Positions 36,367 through 45,987 are shown, counted from the first letter of the stretch. The stretch: DNA of 64,000 nucleotides from Pseudothioclava nitratireducens (GCF_029210495.1 NZ_JARGDK010000005.1:218621-282620), one strand, 5' to 3'. The notes: generated by a model from the sequence alone, not told the origin. A program made the numbers and translations.

Positions 36367-37347
36367 CTAACGGTTTCCCCGCACGGTCCGATCAAGGGTC
36401 CGTTGCAGCAAGGACGATCGCGGCGTGGTCACCGTTTCCGTCCGCCCGCGGGTCTCGAGAACGGGCTGGTTTGAGGAGACATTCGGGCGCGCCTCGCGGA
36501 ATACGATGTAAAGGCCGGACAGGATGACGATCGTCGCTCCGACCATCGTCGGTGCATCAACGGCCTCGTCAAAAAACATGTAGCCGAAGAATACCGCCCA
36601 GACGATCTGTGAGTATTGCATCGGGGCCACGATAACCGCCTCCGCCTTGCGATAAGCCAGAATGCTGAGAAACGCGCCGACCAACCCAAAAATCGCGACC
36701 ACGAGAAGCAGACCCAGATCAGCGAGTTGCAACGGAACCCAGACCAGCGGGACGACAGCGCCCATCGCGATGAAATTGCCCAGAAGCGGCGAGAGCAGCA
36801 ACACGACAGAGCGTTCTTCCTGCCCGATCTTGCGCACGATGATCGAGGCAAGCGAGCCACAGAAGGCCGCAGTGAGCGCCGCAAGATGGCCCATCTGAAG
36901 GGTCGCCACACCGGGGCGCACCACGATCAAAACGCCGCACAGGCCGATGATGACCGCCGCCCAGCGGTGAAACCCCACCCTCTCGCCCAGAACCGGGATC
37001 GCGAGAACCGTGATCAAAAGCGGCATTGCGAACAAGATCGGATAGACCTGTGCCAAGGGCAGGCTGGAAAAAGCATAGAAGGCACAGACCCCGGTGATCA
37101 CCGTGCAGATGGCGCGCAGCACGACCCACCACGGATGGATCGGGCGCAAGCTACCTTCGCGTTTGTCATTCAGCAGAATGACGGAGATCACCGGAAAGCT
37201 GAGCAGGGCTGCGAAAAACACGATCTGGACGGCGGAATAGGTCTCGCCCAGCACTTTGACGACCGCGTCATGGGTCGCGTAGATCGCGAATGCCAAGAGC
37301 GCGAGAACCGCGCCCTGCCCGTTCGATTTCGTCGCGTGATCGCTCAT
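36367..37347 (-). CDS. EamA/DMT family transporter
   Basis: A 326-residue protein with about ten TM segments in two EamA repeats (about 12-145 and 160-285). The first includes VLALLAFAIYATHDAVVKVL and the second AFCGSLASIIVRKIG and GAFLSILAYRKAEAVIVAPM, features of the RhaT/YdcZ-like drug/metabolite superfamily. Related proteins export amino acids, metabolites or drugs, and the substrate is unknown. ATG at 37347 has a GGAGG upstream (AGGAGGCGCCGCC). It lies between the leuB terminator and tRNA-Pro. Its last 30 residues are polar and basic. Confidence 0.9.
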   Translation of the reverse strand: MSDHATKSNGQGAVLALLAFAIYATHDAVVKVLGETYSAVQIVFFAALLSFPVISVILLNDKREGSLRPIHPWWVVLRAICTVITGVCAFYAFSSLPLAQVYPILFAMPLLITVLAIPVLGERVGFHRWAAVIIGLCGVLIVVRPGVATLQMGHLAALTAAFCGSLASIIVRKIGQEERSVVLLLSPLLGNFIAMGAVVPLVWVPLQLADLGLLLVVAIFGLVGAFLSILAYRKAEAVIVAPMQYSQIVWAVFFGYMFFDEAVDAPTMVGATIVILSGLYIVFREARPNVSSNQPVLETRGRTETVTTPRSSLLQRTLDRTVRGNR

Positions 37348-37409
37348 GGCGGCGCCTCCTGTTACCGCTCACATAGACGCGACAGGGCGAGCGAGGCAAG
37401 GCTGCAATG

Positions 37410-37437
37410 AAAAACGGCGCGAGGAAATCCCGCGCCG
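37410..37437 (-). terminator. Intrinsic terminator of leuB
   Basis: On the minus strand CGGCGCG and CGCGCCG form a 7-bp stem around nine bases, followed by TTTTT, 23 bases after the leuB stop. It is a strong rho-independent terminator. Confidence 0.85.
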
Positions 37438-37459
37438 CTAGAAAGATTTTCAGACCGGA

Positions 37460-38566
37460 TCAGAGGCTGGCGTCGAGCGCGGCGATGATTGCGTCGCCCA
37501 TACCAGAGGTCGAAACCGGGGTGCCGCCTTCGGGGCCCATCAGGTCCGCGGTGCGCACGCCATCAGCCAGAACCTTCTCGATCGCCTGCTCGAGACGGGT
37601 TGCCTCATCGCCCTGATCGAAGCTGTAGCGCAGCGCCATGGCGAAGCTGAGGATGCAGGCGATCGGGTTGGCTTTGCCCTGACCCGCGATGTCGGGCGCC
37701 GAACCGTGAACGGGCTCGTAGAGAGCCTTCGGGCGACCGTTCTCCATCGGCGCGCCGAGCGAGGCCGAGGGCAGCATGCCAAGCGAGCCGGTCAGCATCG
37801 CCGCGCAATCCGAAAGGATGTCGCCAAACAGGTTGTCGGTCACGATCACGTCGAACTGCTTCGGCCAACGCACAAGCTGCATCGCGCCGTTGTCGGCATA
37901 CATGTGCGACAGCTCGACATCGGGGTATTCCTCGTCGTGCACGCGCTGGACGACTTCGCGCCACAGGATGCCCGATTCCATCACGTTGGCCTTCTCCATC
38001 GAGCAGACCTTGTTGCGGCGGCGCTTGGCCAGCTCAAACGCAGAACGCGCCACACGCTCCACTTCGCTTTCAGTGTAGCGCTGCGTATTGATGCCCACGC
38101 GCTCGCCGTTTTCCTCGAAGATGCCGCGCGGCTCTCCGAAATAGACGCCCGAGGTCAGTTCGCGCACGATCATGATGTCGAGACCGGCGACCACATCTTT
38201 TTTCAGCGACGAGAAATCGGCCAGCGCATCAAAGCATTGCGCCGGGCGCAGGTTCGAGAACAGGTCCATTTCCTTTCGCAGGCGCAGCAGGCCGCGCTCG
38301 GGCTTTACCGAGAAGTCGAGCACGTCGTATTTCGGGCCACCCACGGCGCCGAGAAGAACCGCATCGGCCGCCTGCGCCTTGGCCATGGTTTCATCCGCGA
38401 GCGGGACGCCGTGCACGTCATAGGCCGCGCCACCCACCAGATCCTCGGACACGTCAAAGGTCAGCCCGCGCTTATCCCCGAACCACGAGATGATCTTTTT
38501 CACCTCGCCCATAACTTCGGGGCCGATACCGTCGCCGGGCAGGATGAGGATGGAAGGGTTCGACAT
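37460..38566 (-). CDS. leuB: 3-isopropylmalate dehydrogenase
   Basis: A 368-residue enzyme for the third step of leucine synthesis. It begins [34 protein letters not shown] (about residues 134-150) is the substrate-binding motif, and [20 protein letters not shown] carries metal-binding aspartates. [17 protein letters not shown] binds NAD. It is separated from leuC/leuD by three genes on both strands. That a terminator follows and a divergent epimerase lies upstream suggests a monocistronic unit. Confidence 0.97.
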   Translation of the reverse strand: MSNPSILILPGDGIGPEVMGEVKKIISWFGDKRGLTFDVSEDLVGGAAYDVHGVPLADETMAKAQAADAVLLGAVGGPKYDVLDFSVKPERGLLRLRKEMDLFSNLRPAQCFDALADFSSLKKDVVAGLDIMIVRELTSGVYFGEPRGIFEENGERVGINTQRYTESEVERVARSAFELAKRRRNKVCSMEKANVMESGILWREVVQRVHDEEYPDVELSHMYADNGAMQLVRWPKQFDVIVTDNLFGDILSDCAAMLTGSLGMLPSASLGAPMENGRPKALYEPVHGSAPDIAGQGKANPIACILSFAMALRYSFDQGDEATRLEQAIEKVLADGVRTADLMGPEGGTPVSTSGMGDAIIAALDASL

Positions 38567-38779
38567 GGCGTATCTCCAACGGAAAAAGGGTTGAAAGGGG
38601 CCTATCCAATGCCGCTGATCGGGTCAAGCACCGCCTTTTGACGCTGCGCAAGCCAAGCGTATCGGCAAGGGCTCGCCGACGGGTCGGCAGGGTTTTGCGA
38701 CTCTGACGGTTGCGCTGCGATGGAGGACTCGCGCTTTGCGGGAATCCGTTTCTAATGGGGCAAAAGAAACGGAGGCAGT

Positions 38780-39796
38780 ATGTCAAACAGGGTCCTTATC
38801 CTCGGGATGGGCGGCACATTCGGCACAGCGGCGGCGCGGGCATTCCGCGCGGCGGGCTGGCATGTGGATCGCTATCACCGCGGCACAGACATGGCGATCG
38901 CGGCGCGCGGCACGCGCTGGATCGTTAACGCCATGAGTCCGCCCAACTATCACGATTGGGCCGGCCAGATTCCCGAAATCACCACGCAGGTGCTGGCCGC
39001 CGCCAAGACGAGCGGCGCCTCTGTGATGGTGCCGGGAAACGTTTATGTCTACGGGCGCGAGCCGGGGCCTTGGGGGGCGGATACGCCGCACCACCCCTGC
39101 ACGCGCAAGGGTCGCATCCGGGCAGAGATGGAGGGCCGCTACCGCGACGCTGCCGAAAGCGACGAGCGCTCCATCGTTTTCCTACGGGCGGGCGATTTCA
39201 TTCAACCCGACGCGCCGCAGACCCTGTTGAATCGGGTCGTGTTGAGGGATCTCAAAAAGGGCCGGATCACCGCGATGGGCAAGCCCGATGCCGCGCATGT
39301 CTGGGCCGACCTCGAGGATCTGACCCAGATCGCGGTATCGCTGGCCAGCTCGGCGGATCAGGTGCCCGGCTTCCTCGATATCGGGTTTCCGGGAACGAAT
39401 TTCTCGCCGCGGGACCTGGCCGAAGAAATCGGGCGGCAGTTGGTCCGGGAGATCCAGATCAAGCCCTTCCCGTGGTGGATGCTGCGCCTAGCCTCCCCGG
39501 TGTGGGAGCTTGGGCGCGAACTGACGGAGATGCGCTATCTCTATGATATGTCACACAGCATCGACGGCGCGCGTTTCGCAGAGCTATTCCCCGATTTCAC
39601 CCCCAAGACGCTTGATCGTGTGGTGTTCGAGCACCTTTACTTGCGCGGGATGCGCGTCCCCGATGGCAATTCGACATCGACCCAGACGAGGCGATGGGCC
39701 GAGGCGCGCTCGACTGTCTCTGCCATGGGGTCGTCCGGCGTGGGCCAGAATACACCCGAGGCCATCACCGCCAGATCGCGCGAGGGAAGCACGTAA
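38780..39796 (+). CDS. NAD-dependent epimerase/reductase-like protein
   Basis: A 338-residue Rossmann-fold protein of the extended SDR type. It starts SNRVLILGMGGTFGTAAARA, where the usual G-x-x-G-x-x-G appears as GMGGTFG. The region GNVYVYGREPGPWGADTPHH resembles the active-site area of epimerases, and a YxxxK motif is not obvious. ACGGAGG lies before ATG at 38780. The convincing homology ends near residue 290, and the last 50 residues (39650-39796) lie opposite the coding sequence of the convergent EEP gene. The true stop may have been lost, or the tail may be unstructured. Confidence 0.75.
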   Translation: MSNRVLILGMGGTFGTAAARAFRAAGWHVDRYHRGTDMAIAARGTRWIVNAMSPPNYHDWAGQIPEITTQVLAAAKTSGASVMVPGNVYVYGREPGPWGADTPHHPCTRKGRIRAEMEGRYRDAAESDERSIVFLRAGDFIQPDAPQTLLNRVVLRDLKKGRITAMGKPDAAHVWADLEDLTQIAVSLASSADQVPGFLDIGFPGTNFSPRDLAEEIGRQLVREIQIKPFPWWMLRLASPVWELGRELTEMRYLYDMSHSIDGARFAELFPDFTPKTLDRVVFEHLYLRGMRVPDGNSTSTQTRRWAEARSTVSAMGSSGVGQNTPEAITARSREGST

Positions 39797-40845
39797 TCGA
39801 CCCGCAGATTGCCCGGCCCGTCATCGCTCCAATCCGCCGTGTCGAGCGTTGGATCGCCGCGATGGGCTGCATTTATGCCCTCTTGCGCGGCGGTCAGCGC
39901 ACCTTCGCTGCGCGGTTGAGGATCAAGGAACACCGGATGATCGAGCAGGGTCAAAAGTGCATCGGGGCGACCCTCGCTGTCGATCGGGTCCAGATTGGCG
40001 TCGCCCAGAATGACGATCGGCGCCTCGGGCGGATGCTGACCGAGCCGCCCTTCGAGATAGTGGAGCCAAAGGGCCGCTTCGTCGTGATTGCGCCGTCCGT
40101 TCCGATCCTCTGGCCCGTCGAAAACCGGCGGCGTCGCGGTCCATGCCCAAAGATGCAGCGGCGACTCCTCGGGCAGGACCAGGCGGATATCCCAATGCGC
40201 GGTCGTGGAAAGCCGCTGCACCGCGCGCACATCTGGCGAGAGGCCCGCGCCGTCAATCAGTGAACCGGGGAGGTCGGCCCAAAGCATCGGTGTGAAGTCG
40301 ACGATATAGTCGGCGCGGATAGGCAGACGCGACAAGAGCGCCATGCCGCCCTGCCCCATAAAGCGCCCATAGCCCTGCGCGTCCCGCGCCTCGCCGCTGC
40401 GCCCGTTCCCGTCCAGATCCAGACCAGTCGCCAACCCGGTATTCGGTTGCCCCGCGAAGCGATGCGGATAGTCCGCCCCGGCCTCATTCAGTCGCGCGAT
40501 GAAGGCGTCGAGCGCGCGGCCTTCATAGTCCCAATCGAAACTGGTGAGCAGCAGGATATCGGGATTGATCGTCGCGATCACATCCACCGCCGCCGCAATC
40601 TGTGGGTCTTTGCCGCGCTGGATGTCCTGGAGGAGCAGGCCCGGGCCCTTGCGGCTCAGGTCGGGGTTCCATGTCGCGATACGCAGGGTCTCGGCCGTTG
40701 CTGGCCCAGCAAGGGTCAGCGCCGCTACGATCAGGCCGGAATATAGTCCGACACGTGGCTGTGACGCCGCTTCGCCTCGATCATGCTGGCGATGCGTCCC
40801 ATCGCGATCCCGCGCATGAAGAGGCTCGCCGGAAGGAATGCCCAT
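39637..40845 (-). CDS. Secreted endonuclease/exonuclease/phosphatase-fold protein
   Basis: An EEP-domain protein; the mature part is about 360 residues. Typical motifs are TLRIATWNPDLSRKG (strand 1), ILGDANLDPIDSEGRPD (metal-binding DxN), and SDDGPGNLRVDYVLPSRDLA with RASAHRLVWVDV near the end. A hydrophobic stretch LIVAALTLAGPATA just before ETLRIATWN is a signal peptide. The only in-frame ATG, at 40845, lies 115 bases inside the upstream membrane protein gene. Initiation nearer 40740 would need a rare codon such as CTG. It is probably a secreted nuclease or phosphatase with unknown substrate. Confidence 0.78.
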   Translation of the reverse strand: MGIPSGEPLHARDRDGTHRQHDRGEAASQPRVGLYSGLIVAALTLAGPATAETLRIATWNPDLSRKGPGLLLQDIQRGKDPQIAAAVDVIATINPDILLLTSFDWDYEGRALDAFIARLNEAGADYPHRFAGQPNTGLATGLDLDGNGRSGEARDAQGYGRFMGQGGMALLSRLPIRADYIVDFTPMLWADLPGSLIDGAGLSPDVRAVQRLSTTAHWDIRLVLPEESPLHLWAWTATPPVFDGPEDRNGRRNHDEAALWLHYLEGRLGQHPPEAPIVILGDANLDPIDSEGRPDALLTLLDHPVFLDPQPRSEGALTAAQEGINAAHRGDPTLDTADWSDDGPGNLRVDYVLPSRDLAVMASGVFWPTPDDPMAETVERASAHRLVWVDVELPSGTRIPRK

Positions 40846-41666
40846 GCCGTCACCGTCCAGATCATCGTATGCGGGCTCTCAAGCGTCACCGGCGTGAAGG
40901 CCGAGGAGATCGCCTTGATGACCGCCGGTATAAGGAACGGCAAAAGGAAGCCGAGCACAATATTGAACCGCGCATCGCGGCGCAGACGATCAACCACGTC
41001 GCCGCCCGCTGTCGGGTCGAAGGTCGGAAGATTGACCCAGACGTTGAACCCGCCCTGCGCATTCGGCCAGCCGAGCGTGCGCAGGATGATCACGAAGTAG
41101 CCCAGCGTGATCAGCGAGATCAGATAAGAGATACCGGCCGCCGTGCGCACCGTCGCAATATGTGCGGCGCTCGCATCGGCTGGCAGCATCAACACCAGCA
41201 GGCGCACCGGCGAGTAAGGCAGGTCGATCGACTCGGCGACCGCACCGCCCAATACCTGCACGAACCGCGTCAGCGTCGTCGCCTCATACCGTGCGAGGAT
41301 CAGAACCGAGAGCAGCGTGATCGTCGCCAACAGCGACACATAGCGGATACGGTTGAATGGCGGGGCGTCGCGGAACTCGACGAGACCGGGATAGATGGAG
41401 GCGTATTCGAAAAACGTCAGTGCCGCCGCAAAGATGGCAACCAGCGCAACGATCTGTGTCGTATCGGCGCTCACGCCGGGCAGCATGATCGACGGTATGG
41501 CGATCACCAATACCATCAGAATAGCGCGCACCAACGCTCCTGCGAGACGTGAAACCACTGAACTGCCCTTCGATGCGGTCGGGCGCGATGCGTTGCCGCG
41601 CCCTTGTCCCAATTTGTTCCCACCAAGTGTGGCGGGTCGCCTCATCCTTTCAACAATCCTGCCCAT
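40731..41666 (-). CDS. Conserved membrane protein, function unknown
   Basis: About 311 residues. The first 40 are polar and basic, and then several TM segments follow (about 45-68, 72-92, 107-130, 160-180, 245-265, 275-295). I recognise no enzyme motif. The segment FFEYASIYPGLVEFRDAPPF near residue 90 and SAFTPVTLESPHTMIWTVTA near 255 look like conserved loops. Three starts are possible; 41666 is used because GGTGGGA precedes it, but 41645 and TTG 41684 are alternatives. Its end overlaps the open frame of the EEP gene, suggesting co-expression. Confidence 0.7.
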   Translation of the reverse strand: MGRIVERMRRPATLGGNKLGQGRGNASRPTASKGSSVVSRLAGALVRAILMVLVIAIPSIMLPGVSADTTQIVALVAIFAAALTFFEYASIYPGLVEFRDAPPFNRIRYVSLLATITLLSVLILARYEATTLTRFVQVLGGAVAESIDLPYSPVRLLVLMLPADASAAHIATVRTAAGISYLISLITLGYFVIILRTLGWPNAQGGFNVWVNLPTFDPTAGGDVVDRLRRDARFNIVLGFLLPFLIPAVIKAISSAFTPVTLESPHTMIWTVTAWAFLPASLFMRGIAMGRIASMIEAKRRHSHVSDYIPA

Positions 41667-41760
41667 CTGTCCCACCCGTGGCAATGTCTTGCCTTCATTA
41701 ACAATCCGTTTCCGTCGTTTTCGGGGTCGAACTGGTGCGCTGGTGCATCAATTTTGCAGC

Positions 41761-41788
41761 AAAAATGTGGCCGCCCCGAAGGGCGGCC
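41761..41788 (-). terminator. Intrinsic terminator of the leuCD operon
   Basis: GGCCGCCC and GGGCGGCC form an 8-bp stem with a CGAA loop, followed on the minus strand by ACATTTTT. It lies about 62 bases after the leuD stop. Confidence 0.8.
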
Positions 41789-41849
41789 TATATCTGGTGG
41801 CTCAGTAAACTAACGCCACAATTGACCCAAGGTCAGGTTTTCGCCCCAA

Positions 41850-42455
41850 TCACACCCAGGGGCGTGCTTGGGCGGCCTGCTGCTCGAAACTGTCGATTGC
41901 GGCCTCTTTCGCAAGGGTCAGACCGATATCGTCGAGCCCTTCGAGCAGGCAGTGTTTCTTGAACGGATCGACCTCGAAAGTGATGGTCGCGCCCTCCGAC
42001 GTGGTGATCTGCTGATTTTCCAGATCAACGGTCATCCGCGCGTTCGCACCCTTCTCGGCATCCTTCATCAGAATGTCTACCTGCTCCTGCGGGAGCACGA
42101 TCGGCAGCATCCCGTTCTTGAAACAGTTGTTGAAGAAGATGTCCGCGAACGAGGTCGAGACGACAACCTTGATCCCGAAATCGGCCAGCGCCCAAGGCGC
42201 GTGCTCACGCGAGGAGCCGCAGCCGAAGTTGTCGCCCGCGATCAGGATCTGGGCGTCACGGTATTGCGGCTTGTTGAGCACGAAATCCGGGATCTCGTTG
42301 CCCTGACGGTCGTAGCGCATCTCGTCGAAGAGGTTCACACCGAGGCCCGAACGCTTGATCGTCTTGAGGAAGACCTTCGGAATGATCATGTCGGTGTCGA
42401 TATTGACGAGCGGCATGGGCGCGGCAATGCCGGTGAGTTTTTCGAACTTTTCCAT
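41850..42455 (-). CDS. leuD: 3-isopropylmalate dehydratase small subunit
   Basis: A 201-residue swivel-domain subunit. It begins [20 protein letters not shown]. The substrate-binding motif is [20 protein letters not shown] at about residues 72-91. It forms a heterodimer with LeuC to isomerise 2-isopropylmalate to 3-isopropylmalate. TGAGGAG precedes ATG at 42455, and the gene follows leuC by 12 bases. Confidence 0.97.
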   Translation of the reverse strand: MEKFEKLTGIAAPMPLVNIDTDMIIPKVFLKTIKRSGLGVNLFDEMRYDRQGNEIPDFVLNKPQYRDAQILIAGDNFGCGSSREHAPWALADFGIKVVVSTSFADIFFNNCFKNGMLPIVLPQEQVDILMKDAEKGANARMTVDLENQQITTSEGATITFEVDPFKKHCLLEGLDDIGLTLAKEAAIDSFEQQAAQARPWV

Positions 42456-42467
42456 TGTCGCGGCTCC

Positions 42468-43895
42468 TCAGGCAGTCTCGGTTTCGGTCATCAGCTCACG
42501 CACATCGGTCAGGTGACCGGTGAGTGCGGCAGCGGCGGCCATCGCGGGCGACACGAGGTGCGTGCGGCCCTTGTAGCCCTGACGGCCTTCGAAGTTACGG
42601 TTCGAGGTCGAGGCGCAACGCTCACCCTCGGACAGCTGGTCGGGGTTCATCGCAAGACACATCGAGCAGCCCGCGAGGCGCCATTCGAAACCGGCCTCTT
42701 TGAAGATATCGGCCAGACCTTCTTCCTCGGCCTGCGCACGGACGAGGCCCGAGCCGGGAACGACCATGGCGCGCATACCGTCCTTGATCTTCTTGCCTTT
42801 GAGGATCGCGGCCGCGGCGCGCAGGTCCTCGATCCGACCGTTCGTGCACGACCCGATAAAGACGGTGTCGATCTGAATGTCGGTCAGTTTCTGGCCGGGC
42901 TTGAGGCCCATATATTCGATCGACCGGCGCGCGGCCTCGATCTTGCCGCCCTTGAAGTCCTCGGGAGCCGGTACAACGCCCGAAATCGGCAGCACGTCCT
43001 CGGGCGAGGTGCCCCAGGTCACGACCGGCTCGATCTCTTCGCCTTTCAGGGTGACAACCTTGTCGAAATGCGCGCCCTCATCGGTGTAGAGGGTTTTCCA
43101 CCACGCCAGAGCGGCCTCGAACTGTGCGCCTTTGGGGGCGTGCGGACGGCCTTTGACATATTCGAAGGTCTTCTCGTCCGGCGCGATGAGACCGGCGCGT
43201 GCGCCGCCTTCGATCGCCATGTTGCAGACGGTCATGCGGCCTTCCATCGACAGATCGCGGATCGCTTCACCGCAATATTCGATGACGTAGCCGGTGCCGC
43301 CGGCAGTGCCGGTTGCGCCGATCACGGCCAGCGTAATGTCCTTGGCGGTGACGCCCGCACGCAGCTTGCCGGTGATCTCCACCTTCATGTTCTTCGACTT
43401 CTTCTGGATCAGCGTCTGGGTCGCCAGAACGTGCTCCACCTCAGAGGTGCCGATGCCGTGGGCCAGCGCACCAAAGGCGCCGTGGGTCGCGGTGTGGCTA
43501 TCACCGCAAACGACGGTCATGCCCGGCAGGGTCCAGCCCTGTTCGGGGCCGACGATATGCACGATGCCCTGACGGATGTCGGAAACCGGGTAGTAGTTGA
43601 TGCCGAAATCCTTGGCGTTCTTGTCGAGGGCCTCGACCTGAATGCGGGATTCCTCGTTCGCGATCACGCCCGAGACGCGGTCGAGCGTGGTGGGCACGTT
43701 ATGGTCCGGCACGGCGATGGTTTTTTCCGGCGCGCGCACCTTGCGACCCGCCATGCGCAGACCTTCAAAGGCTTGGGGCGAGGTCACTTCGTGCACGAGG
43801 TGACGGTCGATATACAGCAGGCAGGTGCCGTCTTCGTCCTGGGAAACGACATGGGCGTCCCAGATCTTGTCATAGAGGGTCTTCGGAGCAGACAT
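42468..43895 (-). CDS. leuC: 3-isopropylmalate dehydratase large subunit
   Basis: A 475-residue aconitase-superfamily subunit with a [4Fe-4S] cluster. Cluster cysteines occur in [13 protein letters not shown] and in [21 protein letters not shown] and [20 protein letters not shown] are further active-site segments. The start [15 protein letters not shown] at 43895 has GAGAG upstream and is preferred over an ATG at 43910. It is the first established gene of a leuC-leuD operon. A mini-ORF and promoter-like elements lie upstream at 43975-44097. Confidence 0.97.
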   Translation of the reverse strand: MSAPKTLYDKIWDAHVVSQDEDGTCLLYIDRHLVHEVTSPQAFEGLRMAGRKVRAPEKTIAVPDHNVPTTLDRVSGVIANEESRIQVEALDKNAKDFGINYYPVSDIRQGIVHIVGPEQGWTLPGMTVVCGDSHTATHGAFGALAHGIGTSEVEHVLATQTLIQKKSKNMKVEITGKLRAGVTAKDITLAVIGATGTAGGTGYVIEYCGEAIRDLSMEGRMTVCNMAIEGGARAGLIAPDEKTFEYVKGRPHAPKGAQFEAALAWWKTLYTDEGAHFDKVVTLKGEEIEPVVTWGTSPEDVLPISGVVPAPEDFKGGKIEAARRSIEYMGLKPGQKLTDIQIDTVFIGSCTNGRIEDLRAAAAILKGKKIKDGMRAMVVPGSGLVRAQAEEEGLADIFKEAGFEWRLAGCSMCLAMNPDQLSEGERCASTSNRNFEGRQGYKGRTHLVSPAMAAAAALTGHLTDVRELMTETETA

Positions 43896-43974
43896 GGCTC
43901 TCACTTTCATGGATAGCTAAGCGAATTTCGGGTGACATGGGTCGGCGCGCGCAAAGGCGCCGCTCGGCGCAACG

Positions 43975-44061
43975 TCAAAGTCGTGCGAGAACGGAGCGGC
44001 TTTCGCCGTAGAAGCGCTCGCGCAGGCGGGCGCGGTCATCCATGTCGATAACGCGTGTCAT
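43975..44061 (-). CDS. Possible leaderless 28-codon mini-ORF upstream of leuC
   Basis: An ATG at 44061 opens a 28-codon frame, MTRVIDMDDRARLRERFYGE followed by SRSVLARL, ending in TGA. It lies seven bases after a plausible -10 (TATTTA), so transcription would start at or next to the ATG and the mRNA would be leaderless, a common form in alphaproteobacteria. It is not rich in leucine (3 of 28) but is rich in arginine (7), so it is not a classical leucine attenuator peptide. GC hairpins follow at 43945-43973 before leuC. Whether it is translated is unknown. Confidence 0.35.
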   Translation of the reverse strand: MTRVIDMDDRARLRERFYGESRSVLARL

Positions 44062-44068
44062 GCCGCGC

Positions 44069-44097
44069 TAAATAAGGCCGAAAACTGAGTCTTGCAA
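44069..44097 (-). promoter_or_regulatory. Probable promoter of the leuCD operon
   Basis: On the minus strand TTGCAA (44097-44092) and TATTTA (44074-44069) are separated by exactly 17 bases. The -35 matches that seen upstream of the tRNA-Pro gene. It lies about 175 bases before the leuC start and points toward leuC. It is divergent from the MscS gene. Confidence 0.5.
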
Positions 44098-44157
44098 TCG
44101 AAGAAACCGATTTTGCGCTTGGGATAGAGTTGTGCAAAGCTGGTCCAAGGAGGCCCG

Positions 44158-45501
44158 ATGGAGCAGTTAGACCCCGGCATCGTCCAGACGCTGAACGAAA
44201 TCTGGACGCAGATCATGATCCATATGCGCTCGATGGCCCTGCCCTCGCGGCTTTGGCAGTTCGGGATCATAGCGGTGTGTTTCGCGCTGGCGCATCTCGG
44301 GCGGCTCTGGATCGCGCCAAAAATCGACGCCTGGGCGCGCGGGCGCGATTTAAGCACTGCGCAGATGAGGCGGGTGATCCTGGTCCGCAAGCGGGTGCGC
44401 GGGATCATCTTCGTGATCCTTGCATGGGCCTCTGTCTTCGCGCTCGCACAGATCAAGACCTTCTATTCGTGGCGCTTTCTCGTCGTCCTGGCGGCGACGC
44501 TGGTGACGGCGTGGCTTGTGGTCGGGCTGATCACGCGGCTGATCCGCAACGCCCTGCTCCGCAAGATCGTGACATGGGGCGCATGGATCTATGTGACACT
44601 CTATTATCTCGGCGTCACCGAACAGGCCGCCGCGGTTTTGGACAATGCCGCGATAGAGTTGGGCGGCTTCCGGCTCAGCCTCCTCGCCATCCTCAAGGCG
44701 CTGGTGCTCACGGCGCTTCTGTTCACGCTGGCGCGGATGATCTCGGGCCGTGCGGCGGGCAAAATCCGCACGAATGACGAAATCTCCCCCTCGATGCGGG
44801 TGCTCGTCATCAAGGTCATGCAGATCACGCTCTACGGGACGGCCTTCTTCATCGGCCTGAAATCGGTGGGCTTCGACCTGACCGGACTCGCGGTCCTGTC
44901 TGGTGCGATTGGCGTGGGGCTTGGCTTTGGTCTGCAAAAGGTGGTGTCCAACCTTGTCTCGGGCGTCATCATCCTGCTCGACAAGTCGATCAAGCCCGGC
45001 GACGTGATTTCGCTGGGCGATACGTTCGGCTGGATCAACTCGCTGGGCGCACGCTATGTGAGTGTCGTCACCCGCGACGGCAAGGAATACCTGATCCCGA
45101 ACGAGGACCTGATCACCGGACAGGTGGTCAACTGGTCCCATTCCGATGAGTTCGTGCGGATCGACCTGTTCTTTGGCACCTCTTATGGCGACGACCCGCA
45201 TGTGGTGCGCAAGCTTGCCGTTGAGGCCGCGCTGAGCGTGGGCCGCGTGCTCAAGAACCGACCCGCCGTCTGCCATATCGTGGGCTTCGGGGATAGCTCG
45301 GTCGATTACATCCTGCGCTTCTGGATCACCGACCCGGTCGAAGGGCTCACCAATGTCCGCGGCGCGGTCTATCTGGCGCTTTGGGATGCGTTTCACGAGC
45401 ACGGTATCTCGATTCCCTTCCCACAACGCGAGATGCGGGTCTTGCCGGGGTCGGAACTGGCAGTTAAGGAGCCCGAGACAAAATCCGCGCCCGATCGTTG
45501 A
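44158..45501 (+). CDS. MscS family mechanosensitive ion channel
   Basis: A 447-residue channel with about six TM segments before the MscS core. The pore-lining TM3 and following beta domain are clear: LSGAIGVGLGFGLQKVVSNL then VSGVIILLDKSIKPGDVISL near residues 255-295. GWINSLGARYVSVVTRDGKE and LIPNEDLITGQVVNWSH follow. It is longer than E. coli MscS (286 residues) because of the extra N-terminal helices (about 40-230). It opens under membrane tension to release solutes on hypo-osmotic shock. AAGGAGG precedes ATG at 44158. Confidence 0.94.
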   Translation: MEQLDPGIVQTLNEIWTQIMIHMRSMALPSRLWQFGIIAVCFALAHLGRLWIAPKIDAWARGRDLSTAQMRRVILVRKRVRGIIFVILAWASVFALAQIKTFYSWRFLVVLAATLVTAWLVVGLITRLIRNALLRKIVTWGAWIYVTLYYLGVTEQAAAVLDNAAIELGGFRLSLLAILKALVLTALLFTLARMISGRAAGKIRTNDEISPSMRVLVIKVMQITLYGTAFFIGLKSVGFDLTGLAVLSGAIGVGLGFGLQKVVSNLVSGVIILLDKSIKPGDVISLGDTFGWINSLGARYVSVVTRDGKEYLIPNEDLITGQVVNWSHSDEFVRIDLFFGTSYGDDPHVVRKLAVEAALSVGRVLKNRPAVCHIVGFGDSSVDYILRFWITDPVEGLTNVRGAVYLALWDAFHEHGISIPFPQREMRVLPGSELAVKEPETKSAPDR

Positions 45502-45627
45502 GATTCAGCCGATCGGGTGTTACTTTCGTATTATGCCCAGCGCCGGGGTGCAGTCGGCGCGCAACCCTTGGAGGACTATGTCCTGTCTCGTAATCCTGCC
45601 GCAAAGCCGGCAACCTCGGAGGCTCCC

Positions 45628-45984
45628 ATGAGCGGCACCGCCCTGGAGCCCACCAGCGACCAGATTCTGGCGCAAGTGATTTCCTCGCTCGAAGATGACA
45701 AGGCCGAAGACATCGTCACGATCGACCTGCGCGGTCGCTCGTCGATTGCCGATTACATGGTGATTTGCTCGGGCCGGTCCTCGCGTCAGGTCGGCGCCAT
45801 CGCCGAAAAGCTGACTGAGCGCCTCAAGGAAAAATACGGGCGTCTGTGCAAGATCGAAGGCAAGGATCAGGGCGACTGGGTTCTGATCGACAGTGCCGAT
45901 GTGATCGTCCACGTCTTCCGCCCCGAAGTGCGCGAGTTCTATCAGCTCGAAAAGATGTGGATGCCCTCGGGCGGCACGATCTGA
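45628..45984 (+). CDS. rsfS: Ribosomal silencing factor RsfS
   Basis: A 118-residue RsfS/Iojap protein that binds ribosomal protein uL14 and blocks subunit joining under starvation. Conserved stretches are KAEDIVTIDLRGRSSIADYM, ICSGRSSRQVGAIAEKL and GDWVLIDSADVIVHVFRPEV. The frame is open upstream to 45517, but GGAGG five bases before ATG at 45628 decides the start. rlmH begins three bases after its stop, as in most proteobacteria. Confidence 0.96.
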   Translation: MSGTALEPTSDQILAQVISSLEDDKAEDIVTIDLRGRSSIADYMVICSGRSSRQVGAIAEKLTERLKEKYGRLCKIEGKDQGDWVLIDSADVIVHVFRPEVREFYQLEKMWMPSGGTI

Positions 45985-45987
45985 GGC

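Noticed and set aside
35359..36474. A 371-residue open frame on the plus strand with a recognisable RIRTSDPLLPKQVRYQAA segment
   Set aside because: That segment is the antisense translation of tRNA-Pro, and the rest lies opposite rfbA; no ribosome site or family match.
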